A program made the position numbers and the translations under genes. DNA of 64,000 nt from Paenibacillus sp. PL91 (lineage in GTDB: Bacteria; Bacillota; Bacilli; Paenibacillales; Paenibacillaceae), in assembly GCF_012935325.2 (NCBI RefSeq), contig NZ_JABBYG020000015.1:84741-148740 (forward strand), given 5' to 3'. Positions 34,357 to 41,941 of the stretch are shown here, one piece after another (the stretch's first letter is position 1; every line of letters starts with the position of its first letter). The notes below the pieces were generated by a model that worked only from the letters and a program-made list of their open reading frames with translations, was not told the DNA's origin and did not search any database.

Positions 34357-35424
34357 ATGAATAAAGCTCAGAGCAAAACGTTTAACGGGCTCACTACCTT
34401 TGGCAAAACGGCAATGGCAGCAGGTGTACTGGCTGTTCTCCTTACAGCTTGTGGAGGTGGGAATAACACGGCGACAAACAACAGTGATAGGGCCGGCAGT
34501 CCGGCTGCTGCGAATGCGGAAGCCACGGCAGATCCTGCAGGTACAGCGGAGGGAGTGGAAGATGTGTTGAAGCCGGAGGATCTGCCTCAAGCGCTGCTTG
34601 ACGGCAAATATGACGCCATTTATAGCCGGATGAGCGCAGAATTCCAGAAACAATTGACTAAAGCGGAATTCTCGACCAGTGCGAAGGAATTTGTGAAGGG
34701 GATCGAGTCATTCAACGAGGCATCTGTCCTGCAGCATAATGGCGGCAAAATGCGAAATTGGGTTAGCGATACCAAAGAAAAGGGCCTTTCGGCTGTATTT
34801 AGTGACGAAGGAGTAATCATGGGGCTGCAAATCAAGGCGCTTGCCTATTGGCCGGAAACGGATGAGAAAAAGACAAAAGTTGTTTACGATTGGCCGCTCC
34901 GTGGCGATTGGTTTGTTTATTGGGGAGGAGAGAATGCTCTTATTAACTACCACTATGATCATGAGAGCCAGCGGTATGCCTACGACATCGTACAGAGCAA
35001 GGATGGATATTCCTACAAAGGCGATCCGCTAAAAAATGAAAGCTATTATGCCTTCGGTCAACCTGTGCTTGCGCCAGCAGATGGGAAAGTTGTCTCCGTC
35101 GTGAACGATATTCCAGATAACGAGCCCGTCGGCGTTATGAATGAGAAAGCGCCAGCCGGCAATGTAGTCGTTATTGATCATGGCAACGGCGAATACAGCT
35201 ATCTGGCTCATATGAAAAAAGGCTCCATCATAGTAAAAGCAGGCGATCAGGTCAAGCGCGGAGATGAGATGGGCAAGCTCGGCAATTCAGGCAACTCGAG
35301 CGAGGCGCATCTTCATTTTCAGGTGTCCGATGGCGCGCATTTATTTGAGTCCCGGTCAATAAATATTAACTGGAAGGACGGAATCAAGCCTATACAGGGC
35401 GAGACGATAACGTCTGCCGAGTAG
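34357..35424 (+). CDS. Lipoprotein with DUF3887-like and M23 peptidase (LytM) domains
   Basis: A 355-residue secreted lipoprotein with signal peptide and lipobox (AVLLTAC, then GGG) and an Asn/Ala/Thr-rich spacer. An alpha/beta domain of about 100 residues follows (LLDGKYDAIYSRMSAEFQKQ, DUF3887/NTF2-like), then an M23 metallopeptidase domain. Zinc-ligand candidates are His and Asp in NYHYDHESQRYAYDIV and the AHLHFQV motif, with PVLAPADGKVVSV typical of LytM folds. It could cut peptidoglycan cross-bridges or activate other hydrolases. I chose ATG at 34357 with GGGGAAG upstream; an in-frame ATG at 34312 would add 15 residues before the signal peptide. It is divergent from a two-component system that may regulate it. 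Confidence 0.88.
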   Translation: MNKAQSKTFNGLTTFGKTAMAAGVLAVLLTACGGGNNTATNNSDRAGSPAAANAEATADPAGTAEGVEDVLKPEDLPQALLDGKYDAIYSRMSAEFQKQLTKAEFSTSAKEFVKGIESFNEASVLQHNGGKMRNWVSDTKEKGLSAVFSDEGVIMGLQIKALAYWPETDEKKTKVVYDWPLRGDWFVYWGGENALINYHYDHESQRYAYDIVQSKDGYSYKGDPLKNESYYAFGQPVLAPADGKVVSVVNDIPDNEPVGVMNEKAPAGNVVVIDHGNGEYSYLAHMKKGSIIVKAGDQVKRGDEMGKLGNSGNSSEAHLHFQVSDGAHLFESRSININWKDGIKPIQGETITSAE

Positions 35425-35466
35425 AAATCGCAATTGAATTGCCACATATCCTCACAGCAATCTATT

Positions 35467-35498
35467 AAAAAGAGCCGTTTCTAAGCGGCTTTTTTTTG
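35467..35498 (+). terminator. Terminator after the M23 lipoprotein gene
   Basis: AAAAGAGCCG pairs with CGGCTTTTTT around an 8-nt loop, ending in eight T. Confidence 0.88.
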
Positions 35499-35739
35499 CT
35501 GGATAGCATGAATTCTCATCACCATGATCTGAAAAAAAGCACCTAGCTTGTCATGCTTGTCAAACTAGTCCGCATAAATGATCCTTATAGAAATTAGTGC
35601 AAAAGTACTTATTTCCAAACTTTTTCCTGAAAAAGTATTAAGTATGACCTTTAATGTGTCGATATCATGTTTGAAAATTATATCCTCCGATCCCAGGTGG
35701 ATGAAAGCAACAATAAATAGAGACGTGGAGGAAATTATT

Positions 35740-36402
35740 TTGAAAAAGCTGTTTGTTATCGTTCTTACCGTATTTGCCGTTATTGTTACAGGATGCTCCC
35801 AAAACCAAAATGATTCAGCCAATGAACCTACTGAAGCTGTCGACACTACCGCTACTCCTGAGGCTGCGGCTGACACAAAGGCTTCTCCTACTCCGGAAAA
35901 CTCGGCGGAAGAAACTGCGACGCCAGAAGGAACAATCGCGCTCAAAGAGCAAAGCGTTATGTCCGGCCTTGCTACGATCCGCATTCCTGAACAATTCGTC
36001 ATCATGTCCGACGACATGAAGCAAATCAAATATCCTACCGGAAACGCTCCGAAAGAAGTCTTTACGAATGAAGAAGGCAACATTAACGTTGCTTTGAGCG
36101 AGACGGGCAGTCCGTTGAAAGAAGAAGAGCTTGAAGCGTTTAAGGATCAGATGGTCGCGACGTATCAACCAATCGCAACAGAGTGGATGGAGGATGGCAT
36201 TGCTGACATTAATGGAAAGAAAGCAGGGTATCTCTCTTTTGTAGTTACAGTTGAAGGAGATAACGCTAGTGTTTACAATTATATGGTATTTACCGTCGTT
36301 GACGACCAGTTGATCATCGTTAGCTTCAACTGCTTGCAGGAGCAATTAGACGAATGGAAGGCTACAGGCGACGAGATCATCCAATCTTTTAAAATAGCTT
36401 AA
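35740..36402 (+). CDS. Small lipoprotein of unknown function
   Basis: The 220-residue product has a signal peptide with lipobox (FAVIVTGC), an acidic Thr/Ala/Pro/Glu linker (about residues 22–65), and a globular domain of ~140 residues. The latter starts SVMSGLATIRIPEQFVIMSD and ends in a two-strand pattern DDQLIIVSFNCLQEQLDEW. I do not recognise the domain with certainty; its size and layout recall small periplasmic-type stress lipoproteins. The start is TTG at 35740 with GGAGG at 35727–35731, because the signal peptide begins there; an in-frame codon at 35578 adds an unlikely leader. Located between strong terminators, it is monocistronic. Confidence 0.78.
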   Translation: MKKLFVIVLTVFAVIVTGCSQNQNDSANEPTEAVDTTATPEAAADTKASPTPENSAEETATPEGTIALKEQSVMSGLATIRIPEQFVIMSDDMKQIKYPTGNAPKEVFTNEEGNINVALSETGSPLKEEELEAFKDQMVATYQPIATEWMEDGIADINGKKAGYLSFVVTVEGDNASVYNYMVFTVVDDQLIIVSFNCLQEQLDEWKATGDEIIQSFKIA

Positions 36403-36414
36403 TCTAAAACTAAA

Positions 36415-36458
36415 GGGGCTGTCTAAAAAGTAGATTTATCTATTTTTTAGACAGCCCC
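36415..36458 (+). terminator. Long perfect-armed hairpin, terminator
   Basis: GGGGCTGTCTAAAAA (36415–36429) pairs with TTTTTTAGACAGCCCC (36443–36458). The hairpin sits right after the lipoprotein gene and would work as a terminator. The GGGGCTGTCTAAAAAG word also resembles ends of IS elements seen in Bacilli, so a relic of transposon ends is an alternative. From 36459 to 36668 nothing is clear except TTGGTCAAG repeated at 36575 and 36603. Confidence 0.75.
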
Positions 36459-36668
36459 ATTCTATTTTAAATACTACCTTCAAGATGCACTCCGGCCCGT
36501 ATGGTACGATGTACAAATTCCGCGACGTACGCAGTCTCTCGGCTCTAAAGTATGCTTGAGTGAAAATTAAAAATTTGGTCAAGCACATGCCAGTCCGCAT
36601 AATTGGTCAAGTCCCCTCATAGACATGTTATCAGCCAGTAAAAAACAATGTGCAGAGGGGATGATTAC

Positions 36669-37925
36669 ATGCGTCGCATGACATGGACCGCGGCAATATT
36701 ATTATGTTTTTCATTAGTATTAGCTGCTTGCGGAACGAAGGACGCCGAGTCCGTGGTTAAGGAGCTCGACAAGGTAGTAAACAGCATGGAGAGCTATCAA
36801 GGAAGCGGTACGATGACGCTGCGTACAGGACAGCAGCCACTTGAGTATAAAGTGGAGGTTTCCTATCAAAAGCCGCAATACTATCGGATCAAGCTGACGA
36901 ACGAAGAGAAGGATATTACACAAATTGTGCTTCGCAATGACGACGGCGTATTCGTACTCACTCCGAAGCTGAATAAAGTGTTCCGCTTCCAAAGCGACTG
37001 GCCGCAAAATCAAGGGCAAGTCTACTTATACCAAACGCTCATTCAGAGCATTCTAGTGGATAATTCACGTCAGTTTGTTATTGATGACGATGCTTACGTA
37101 TTTGATGTAATGGCAAATTATAATAACGGCTCCCTGGCCCGCCAAAAAATTTGGCTGAATAAATCGGATTACAAGCCGGTTCAGGTGGAAGTCAGCGATA
37201 CAAACGCAGCGGTTATGGTTGAGGTGAAGTTTGACAAGTTTGACTTCGGCCCCAAATTTGACAAGGCTGTATTCGAAACAGAGGCAAATATGAATGCTGC
37301 TCCTTCCAGCCAAACGACGGAAGAGCCGACGATGACGACGCCTGAGGAAGATGGAAATGCTGCATCAGGCAATAGCAATGCAACAGATACTACGAATGGC
37401 AATACGAGTGTAGATGCAAATGAGGATGCAGCAGCACCTGATAACGAAGGGAATCAAAGCGGCAATGCGACAGAAGAAGACTCTGCAGTAGACGGAAATG
37501 ACCAAACGAACGACAGCGGCAACGCGGCCAACGCGGCTGAAAATGAAGGAGACGATGCAGCAACCGGGGCAAAACCGGAAGAGGAAGCAGATTTCACTGC
37601 TATGACTCCTTCGTACACACCTGATGGCGTATCGGAACCAGAATTAGTCGATATCGTATTTGGCGGCAATCCAGGCTTAATGAGCCGTTACACAGGCGAT
37701 TACAGCTATACGCTTATTCAAACGGAGCCAAAAGATGTGGCAACATCGTACGTGCCAGGACTGCTGGTTGATCTCGGATTTACGATGGGGCAGCTGAGCG
37801 GCGATGAGCAGCAAACGCTCATTTGGACATACGAGGGTCATCAATTCCGGCTTACAAGCGCCAATCTGCCTGAAACCGAAATGATAAAGATCGCGCAGTC
37901 GGTTCAGGGTGAAATCGGGAAATAA
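36669..37925 (+). CDS. ydcC: YdcC/LolA-like lipoprotein with an acidic low-complexity insert
   Basis: A 418-residue lipoprotein with lipobox LVLAAC. A LolA/RseB-like fold follows, visible as ESYQGSGTMTLRTGQQPLEY and QKIWLNKSDYKPVQVEV. The position directly upstream of alr matches Bacillus ydcC, a sporulation-associated lipoprotein. Residues about 213–310 are an insert rich in Asn, Asp, Glu, Gly and Ala (NGNTSVDANEDAAAPDNEGN and similar) with no fold expected. The C-terminal ~100 residues (MTPSYTPDGVSEPELVDI…) form a second small domain. I chose ATG at 36669 with GAGGGG 8 nt upstream. Role: surface or forespore envelope lipid/protein handling (inference). Confidence 0.85.
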   Translation: MRRMTWTAAILLCFSLVLAACGTKDAESVVKELDKVVNSMESYQGSGTMTLRTGQQPLEYKVEVSYQKPQYYRIKLTNEEKDITQIVLRNDDGVFVLTPKLNKVFRFQSDWPQNQGQVYLYQTLIQSILVDNSRQFVIDDDAYVFDVMANYNNGSLARQKIWLNKSDYKPVQVEVSDTNAAVMVEVKFDKFDFGPKFDKAVFETEANMNAAPSSQTTEEPTMTTPEEDGNAASGNSNATDTTNGNTSVDANEDAAAPDNEGNQSGNATEEDSAVDGNDQTNDSGNAANAAENEGDDAATGAKPEEEADFTAMTPSYTPDGVSEPELVDIVFGGNPGLMSRYTGDYSYTLIQTEPKDVATSYVPGLLVDLGFTMGQLSGDEQQTLIWTYEGHQFRLTSANLPETEMIKIAQSVQGEIGK

Positions 37926-37981
37926 AGCTGGGAAACAGCAGAATTTCCAAGACGTACTAGCCATTTCCGGGGTTCGTTTCA

Positions 37982-38010
37982 TTGACAGTCGCAGCAGCAA
38001 CGTATAACAT
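37982..38010 (+). promoter_or_regulatory. Sigma-A promoter of alr
   Basis: TTGACA (37982–37987), 17-nt spacer, TAACAT (38005–38010), about 60 nt before alr. Confidence 0.7.
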
Positions 38011-38073
38011 TATTGCTATTGATGTTTGCTGCTCGGACTGTTATGGCTGCCAGATGAGGAGAAGGTGAAAGGC

Positions 38074-39267
38074 TTGGAATCGTTTTATCGCCCGACCAGG
38101 GTTGAACTATCATTAGATGCTTTAAGACATAATTTACAAGCTTTCCGCAATGCTCTCCCGGAGGGATGCAAGCTAATGGCTTCGGTCAAGGCGAATGCTT
38201 ACGGGCATGGCGCGGTCGAAGTGGCGCGTGAAGCGGAACGCTTTGGCGTAGATTATTTTGGAGTTGCTTTTCTTGATGAAGCATTGCAATTACGGAAGGC
38301 AGGCATCCAAACCCCGATTCTTGTGCTTGGTTTCGTGGCTGCGGATGCCTTGTCTGTTGCAAGAGATCACAATGTTACGATCAGTTTATTTAGAGAAGAT
38401 GTTTTAGAGGCTGCTGCTATGCTTCCCGCTGATAGCAGCGGACGAAAGCTTAAGGTACACATCAAGATCGATTCCGGCATGGGACGTCTTGGCGTGATCG
38501 GTAAGGCTGCCGCAGTGTCCTTTATTGAGAGGGCCCTGCAGGTTCCGCAGCTTGAGGTTGAAGGGATGTTTACGCACTACGCTCGCGCAGACGAAGCTGA
38601 CAAGGAGTATACGAAGCTTCAATATGACAGATTTCGTGAAGTGGCTGAATATGTTGAGCAGCAAGGCTTGCCTATCCCTATTATTCATGCGGCCAATAGT
38701 GCTGCGGGTATAGATACGCCGCACTTTGCTGGAGGCATGCTGCGGCTCGGAATAAGCATGTACGGACTATTGCCTTCAGACGAGGTTAATAAGCAGCGCA
38801 TCGAGCTTGAGCCTGTTATGTCGCTGAAGACGGAAGTCGTTATGGCAAAAACAGCGCCTGCGGGCTGGGGAATCAGCTATGGCACGCGTTATGTAACTAA
38901 AGGCGAAGAGCGTATCGGTACGCTTCCGATTGGATATGCAGACGGTTTCAGCCGCATGCTGTCAGGCAAGGCGCACGCGCTTGTGCGCGGCGTGAAAGTA
39001 CCGGTTCTTGGCACCATTTGTATGGACCAATGCATGATTGCGCTTGATCCTGCTGTTTCGCAAGCGGTACCTTTGCCGGTTGGGCAGGGCGAGGAGGTTG
39101 TGCTTATTGGTCGACAAGGCGATGCGGTTATAACGGTAGAAGAAGTGGCACAGCAGCTTGGCACGATCAACTATGAAGTCATTTGCATGCTTGCTGTACG
39201 ATTGCCTCGGGTATATGTACGCGGTCGCCAAATTATGGCAATTTATAACCCTTTATTGCAAGCTTAA
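38074..39267 (+). CDS. alr: Alanine racemase
   Basis: A PLP enzyme converting L- to D-alanine for peptidoglycan. The 397-residue product shows the PLP lysine motif SVKANAYGHGAVEVA near the N-terminus, KIDSGMGRLG, TPHFAGGMLRLGISMYGLLP, and the catalytic tyrosine of the other subunit in GWGISYGTRYVT. Length and motifs are complete. The exact start is uncertain. TTG at 38074 (AAGGTG 6 nt upstream, giving MESFYRPTRVELSLDAL) fits the family N-terminus best; GTG at 38065 (GAGGAG close upstream) and TTG at 38026 are alternatives. It lies between ydcC and the EndoA toxin–antitoxin pair, as in Bacillus. Confidence 0.96.
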   Translation: MESFYRPTRVELSLDALRHNLQAFRNALPEGCKLMASVKANAYGHGAVEVAREAERFGVDYFGVAFLDEALQLRKAGIQTPILVLGFVAADALSVARDHNVTISLFREDVLEAAAMLPADSSGRKLKVHIKIDSGMGRLGVIGKAAAVSFIERALQVPQLEVEGMFTHYARADEADKEYTKLQYDRFREVAEYVEQQGLPIPIIHAANSAAGIDTPHFAGGMLRLGISMYGLLPSDEVNKQRIELEPVMSLKTEVVMAKTAPAGWGISYGTRYVTKGEERIGTLPIGYADGFSRMLSGKAHALVRGVKVPVLGTICMDQCMIALDPAVSQAVPLPVGQGEEVVLIGRQGDAVITVEEVAQQLGTINYEVICMLAVRLPRVYVRGRQIMAIYNPLLQA

Positions 39268-39487
39268 ATCGAATTAGCAAAATCTTCATCTGCATTCTTT
39301 CGTAAAAGAAGAGGATTTTCGCCAAATCTCACGAATGTAGTAAGTTAGATCATCTATAAGGACTATACATGAAAACATACAGCATATTTGATATACGACG
39401 ATCATAGATATGTTGAAGTATAGCGACGGCAATATAATGTCATAATGAGTAATATGGTTTTGGAAAAGTTTTGGGGGTGCGAGTTCG

Positions 39488-39769
39488 GTGGCCAATGTAC
39501 AAAATACCAAAAGAATCATGATTAGCCTGCCAGATCATTTGCTGGAGGAGGTTGACGGGATTGTTGCCAAGGAAAACTCCAACCGCAGCGAATTTATTCG
39601 GCAAGCCATGAAGCTGTATTTGGTGGAGCGCAAAAAACGTCAAATTCGAGAATCCATGCAGCGCGGGTATATGGAAATGGCGAAAATAAACCTGAACATG
39701 GCCTCGGAAGCTTTTCAAGCGGAGGAAGAAGCAGATCATACGTTAGGCCGTCTCGTTAGCGGGGTGTAG
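39488..39769 (+). CDS. ndoAI: EndoAI antitoxin (MazE-type, ribbon-helix-helix)
   Basis: The 93-residue product has a ribbon-helix-helix DNA-binding N-terminus (TKRIMISLPDHLLEEVDGIV, then NRSEFIRQAMKLYL) and a helical toxin-binding C-terminus. It is the antitoxin of the EndoA RNase and likely represses its own operon. GTG at 39488 with a GGGGGTG site. The 220-nt space after alr shows a TATAAT at 39433 but no well-spaced -35 box. Confidence 0.93.
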   Translation: MANVQNTKRIMISLPDHLLEEVDGIVAKENSNRSEFIRQAMKLYLVERKKRQIRESMQRGYMEMAKINLNMASEAFQAEEEADHTLGRLVSGV

Positions 39770-39772
39770 AGG

Positions 39773-40123
39773 TTGATTGTAAAACGCGGAGATGTGTTTT
39801 TTGCGGATTTATCGCCAGTCGTCGGATCGGAGCAGGGCGGTGTTCGCCCCGTACTGGTCATTCAGAATGATATTGGTAATCGCTTCAGCCCTACGGTCAT
39901 CGTAGCTGCAATCACCGCTCAAATTCAGAAGGCAAAGCTGCCAACTCACGTTGAGATGGATGCTGCTGCTCATGGTTTTGATCGTGATTCAGTTGTACTC
40001 CTTGAGCAGATTCGAACAATTGACAAGCAGCGCCTCACCGACAAAATTACACATTTGGATGATGAAACGATGCGTAAGGTTGACGATGCTTTATTGATTA
40101 GCGTTGGATTAATTGATTTTTAG
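39773..40123 (+). CDS. ndoA: EndoA/MazF mRNA interferase toxin
   Basis: The 116-residue product is nearly identical in layout to Bacillus EndoA: MIVKRGDVFFADLSPVVGSE, QGGVRPVLVIQND, FSPTVIVAAITAQ and VLLEQIRTIDKQRL. It cleaves single-stranded RNA at specific short sites (UACAU in B. subtilis) and is neutralised by the antitoxin 3 nt upstream. TTG start at 39773, giving two non-ATG starts in the pair and perhaps limiting toxin synthesis. The downstream rsbRST genes seen in Bacillus are absent; a terminator follows. Confidence 0.96.
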   Translation: MIVKRGDVFFADLSPVVGSEQGGVRPVLVIQNDIGNRFSPTVIVAAITAQIQKAKLPTHVEMDAAAHGFDRDSVVLLEQIRTIDKQRLTDKITHLDDETMRKVDDALLISVGLIDF

Positions 40124-40131
40124 TAAAAGCG

Positions 40132-40180
40132 AGCTATTTAGCGTCTAAAAGAGGATTCCTCTTGCTGAATGGCTTTTTTT
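40132..40180 (+). terminator. Terminator of the alr–ndoA operon
   Basis: Nested stems AGC.ATT.AGC / GCT.AAT.GCT and AAGAGG / CCTCTT end in a run of seven T. Confidence 0.8.
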
Positions 40181-40222
40181 GTCGACTTTAGTTGGATTTT
40201 GATAAATTCAGGAAAAAAATGA

Positions 40223-40252
40223 TAGACAAATGAAAGTTTAATTTGCTATTAT
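40223..40252 (+). promoter_or_regulatory. Promoter candidate for the tad-like operon
   Basis: TAGACA (40223–40228) and TATTAT (40247–40252), with 18-nt spacing. Transcription would start near 40259 and run through the hairpin at 40299–40350. Confidence 0.45.
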
Positions 40253-40298
40253 GAACTCAATTACTTATTGCTAACTTATAAATGAGCTTTATTATGCG

Positions 40299-40350
40299 AA
40301 GAACGCACGCGGTACGCCTTAGATGGCTGCCGGTGCGTTCTTTTTTTTTT
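40299..40350 (+). terminator. Leader hairpin/attenuator candidate ahead of the tad-like operon
   Basis: AAGAACGCAC (40299–40308) pairs with GTGCGTTC (40333–40340) and ten T follow. The inner region CGGTACGCC / GGCTGCCG can also pair. It lies between the promoter candidate and the first gene, so it either attenuates the operon or ends a short RNA of about 90 nt. The c-di-GMP riboswitch consensus was looked for and not found. Confidence 0.7.
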
Positions 40351-40370
40351 ATGCTCAGAGAGGAGTGGAG

Positions 40371-41096
40371 ATGAAAAGGAGACGGAATGCGATCATCAGC
40401 TTAACGGCAGCGGTGCTCTCGGCAAGCCTGGTTTATGGCATGTATGAGTTGCAGCGAATTCAAATCAAGAAGGAGGAGACGGTTGCCGTACTTGTTCCGA
40501 AACGGTTTATTGGAGCGGGCGAGCGACTTAAGGAAAGCGATCTGGAGTATCAAATGGTTCCTCAAGGCGCTTTTGTCTCCGATATGGTCGTCAAGCTGGA
40601 GCATGCTGCAGGGAAGGAAGCGGTGATCCCATTAGGCAAGGGGGAGCCGTTATTGATTTGGAAGGTCGACGATTATTATTTGCAGCCCAAGCGCTTCGAA
40701 TCGACCTTTCAAATTCCGAAGGAGTATATCCGCTCGATTTCGAACGGAATTAGAGCGGGCGATAAGGTGCTGCTGTATGCATCGGGAGAGTCTTCTCCCT
40801 CTATACGCCTCTACCCAGAAGCAGTCACGGTAGCCTCGGTGAAGACATCTGGCAACGTGGAGATCGATAATATGGACAATCCGAATTTATTTTCGCTGGC
40901 TGAGGGTAACAAGGAGCAAATGTATGCTTCAAGGCGGGAAGCGAACGGGATGATCGATTACATAAACGTAAACTTAACGGAGGAGCAATGGCTTAGGCTG
41001 GATAGCTTATGCAAGAGCGGCGAATTGAAGCTCGTTGTCGCTTATAGTCCTTTGTCGCTTGAGCTGCTTGCAGGCGGGGAGGCTGATAGGTCGTGA
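40371..41096 (+). CDS. Flp pilus assembly CpaB/RcpC-like SAF-domain protein
   Basis: The 241-residue product has a basic N-terminus, one membrane anchor (AIISLTAAVLSASLVYGMY), and an SAF domain (VAVLVPKRFIGAGERLKESD, then GKGEPLLIW). This is characteristic of CpaB/RcpC proteins of tad systems, which bind peptidoglycan or carbohydrate. ATG at 40371 with GAGGAGTGGAG upstream; an in-frame codon at 40323 lies in the leader hairpin. It overlaps the next gene by 4 nt. It heads a nine-gene operon. Confidence 0.82.
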   Translation: MKRRRNAIISLTAAVLSASLVYGMYELQRIQIKKEETVAVLVPKRFIGAGERLKESDLEYQMVPQGAFVSDMVVKLEHAAGKEAVIPLGKGEPLLIWKVDDYYLQPKRFESTFQIPKEYIRSISNGIRAGDKVLLYASGESSPSIRLYPEAVTVASVKTSGNVEIDNMDNPNLFSLAEGNKEQMYASRREANGMIDYINVNLTEEQWLRLDSLCKSGELKLVVAYSPLSLELLAGGEADRS

Positions 41097-41941
41097 ACGG
41101 AGCTTTGGCGCCACTAGCCGTTTTTATTGGAACAACGCCCAATATAGGAACGACGACAGCGGCGTTTGCTGCAGCTTACCGAATTGCGGAAGAAAGCGGC
41201 AAGCCTATCGGATATTTATGCCTCAATCTCAAGAGCGCGAAGATCCACCGCTATATAGGCGTAGACGAGCCGACGATTACGCTGGACAAGCTTCGTCCGG
41301 AGCTGCGCTCGTTTACGCTGACGCCGGAGAAGCTGCGTCGAGCTGCTTATCCGGTACCCGGCCAGCCTAATCTGCAGGTGCTGTTCGGCAACCTCATGAG
41401 GGATCAGGCCGAGTATTTCACGCCAGAGGAGGCAGAGCATCTGCTGACGATTGCAGAGCAGGCCTTCGCGCTTATTGTTCTGGACGTAGGCGCATATTGG
41501 GACAATGCAGCTACGATTTGCTCCATCAGGAGAGCAAGCTCGCGAATTCTCGTTACAACGCCTGCCCTTTCGCATTTTCAAGAGGACGGCAAGCGATGGA
41601 TTGGTCAGGTATCGCCTTTATTCGGGGTTTCCCCCGAGCATTATGAATCAGTCATCATCAACGGTCCTTGGAGAAATGGAGGTTATCAGATGAAGCATAT
41701 ATGCAAAGAGCTCGGTACTTCGGCACTTGGTCAACTTAAATTAAGCGAGCCGGTTTTTAGCCAATTGGATAATGGCACCTATGCGCAGTGGCTGAAGGAA
41801 GATACGGAAGGGAAGCAAACGATGCGAGAGCCAGCCAAATTAATGATGCTGAGGCATGGGATTCGCGGTAAGGTGAATTCGATTTCCGTTCAGCCGTGGT
41901 ATCGGAAGCTGCTTGCGCATCGCAACGGTACAAGCTCGTGA
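41093..41941 (+). CDS. CpaE/TadZ-like protein with a degenerate P-loop
   Basis: The 282-residue product has the MinD-like fold used by CpaE/TadZ to localise tad pili. FIGTTPNIGTTTAAFAAAY is where a deviant Walker A (KGGxGKT) should be. Both lysines are gone, so ATP hydrolysis is unlikely. FALIVLDVGAYWDNAATI is the Walker B-like strand, and RILVTTPALSHFQEDGKRWI follows the family. TadZ proteins with lost ATPase are known and act as dimeric hubs. GTG start at 41093 inside the preceding stop. Confidence 0.78.
   Translation: MNGALAPLAVFIGTTPNIGTTTAAFAAAYRIAEESGKPIGYLCLNLKSAKIHRYIGVDEPTITLDKLRPELRSFTLTPEKLRRAAYPVPGQPNLQVLFGNLMRDQAEYFTPEEAEHLLTIAEQAFALIVLDVGAYWDNAATICSIRRASSRILVTTPALSHFQEDGKRWIGQVSPLFGVSPEHYESVIINGPWRNGGYQMKHICKELGTSALGQLKLSEPVFSQLDNGTYAQWLKEDTEGKQTMREPAKLMMLRHGIRGKVNSISVQPWYRKLLAHRNGTSS

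Noticed and set aside
39413..39438. Promoter TTGAAG/TATAAT upstream of ndoAI
   Set aside because: 14-nt spacing; ndoAI may instead be read from the alr promoter.
40250..40370. c-di-GMP riboswitch ahead of the tad-like operon
   Set aside because: The conserved receptor core and tetraloop elements are absent; only a terminator-type hairpin is visible.
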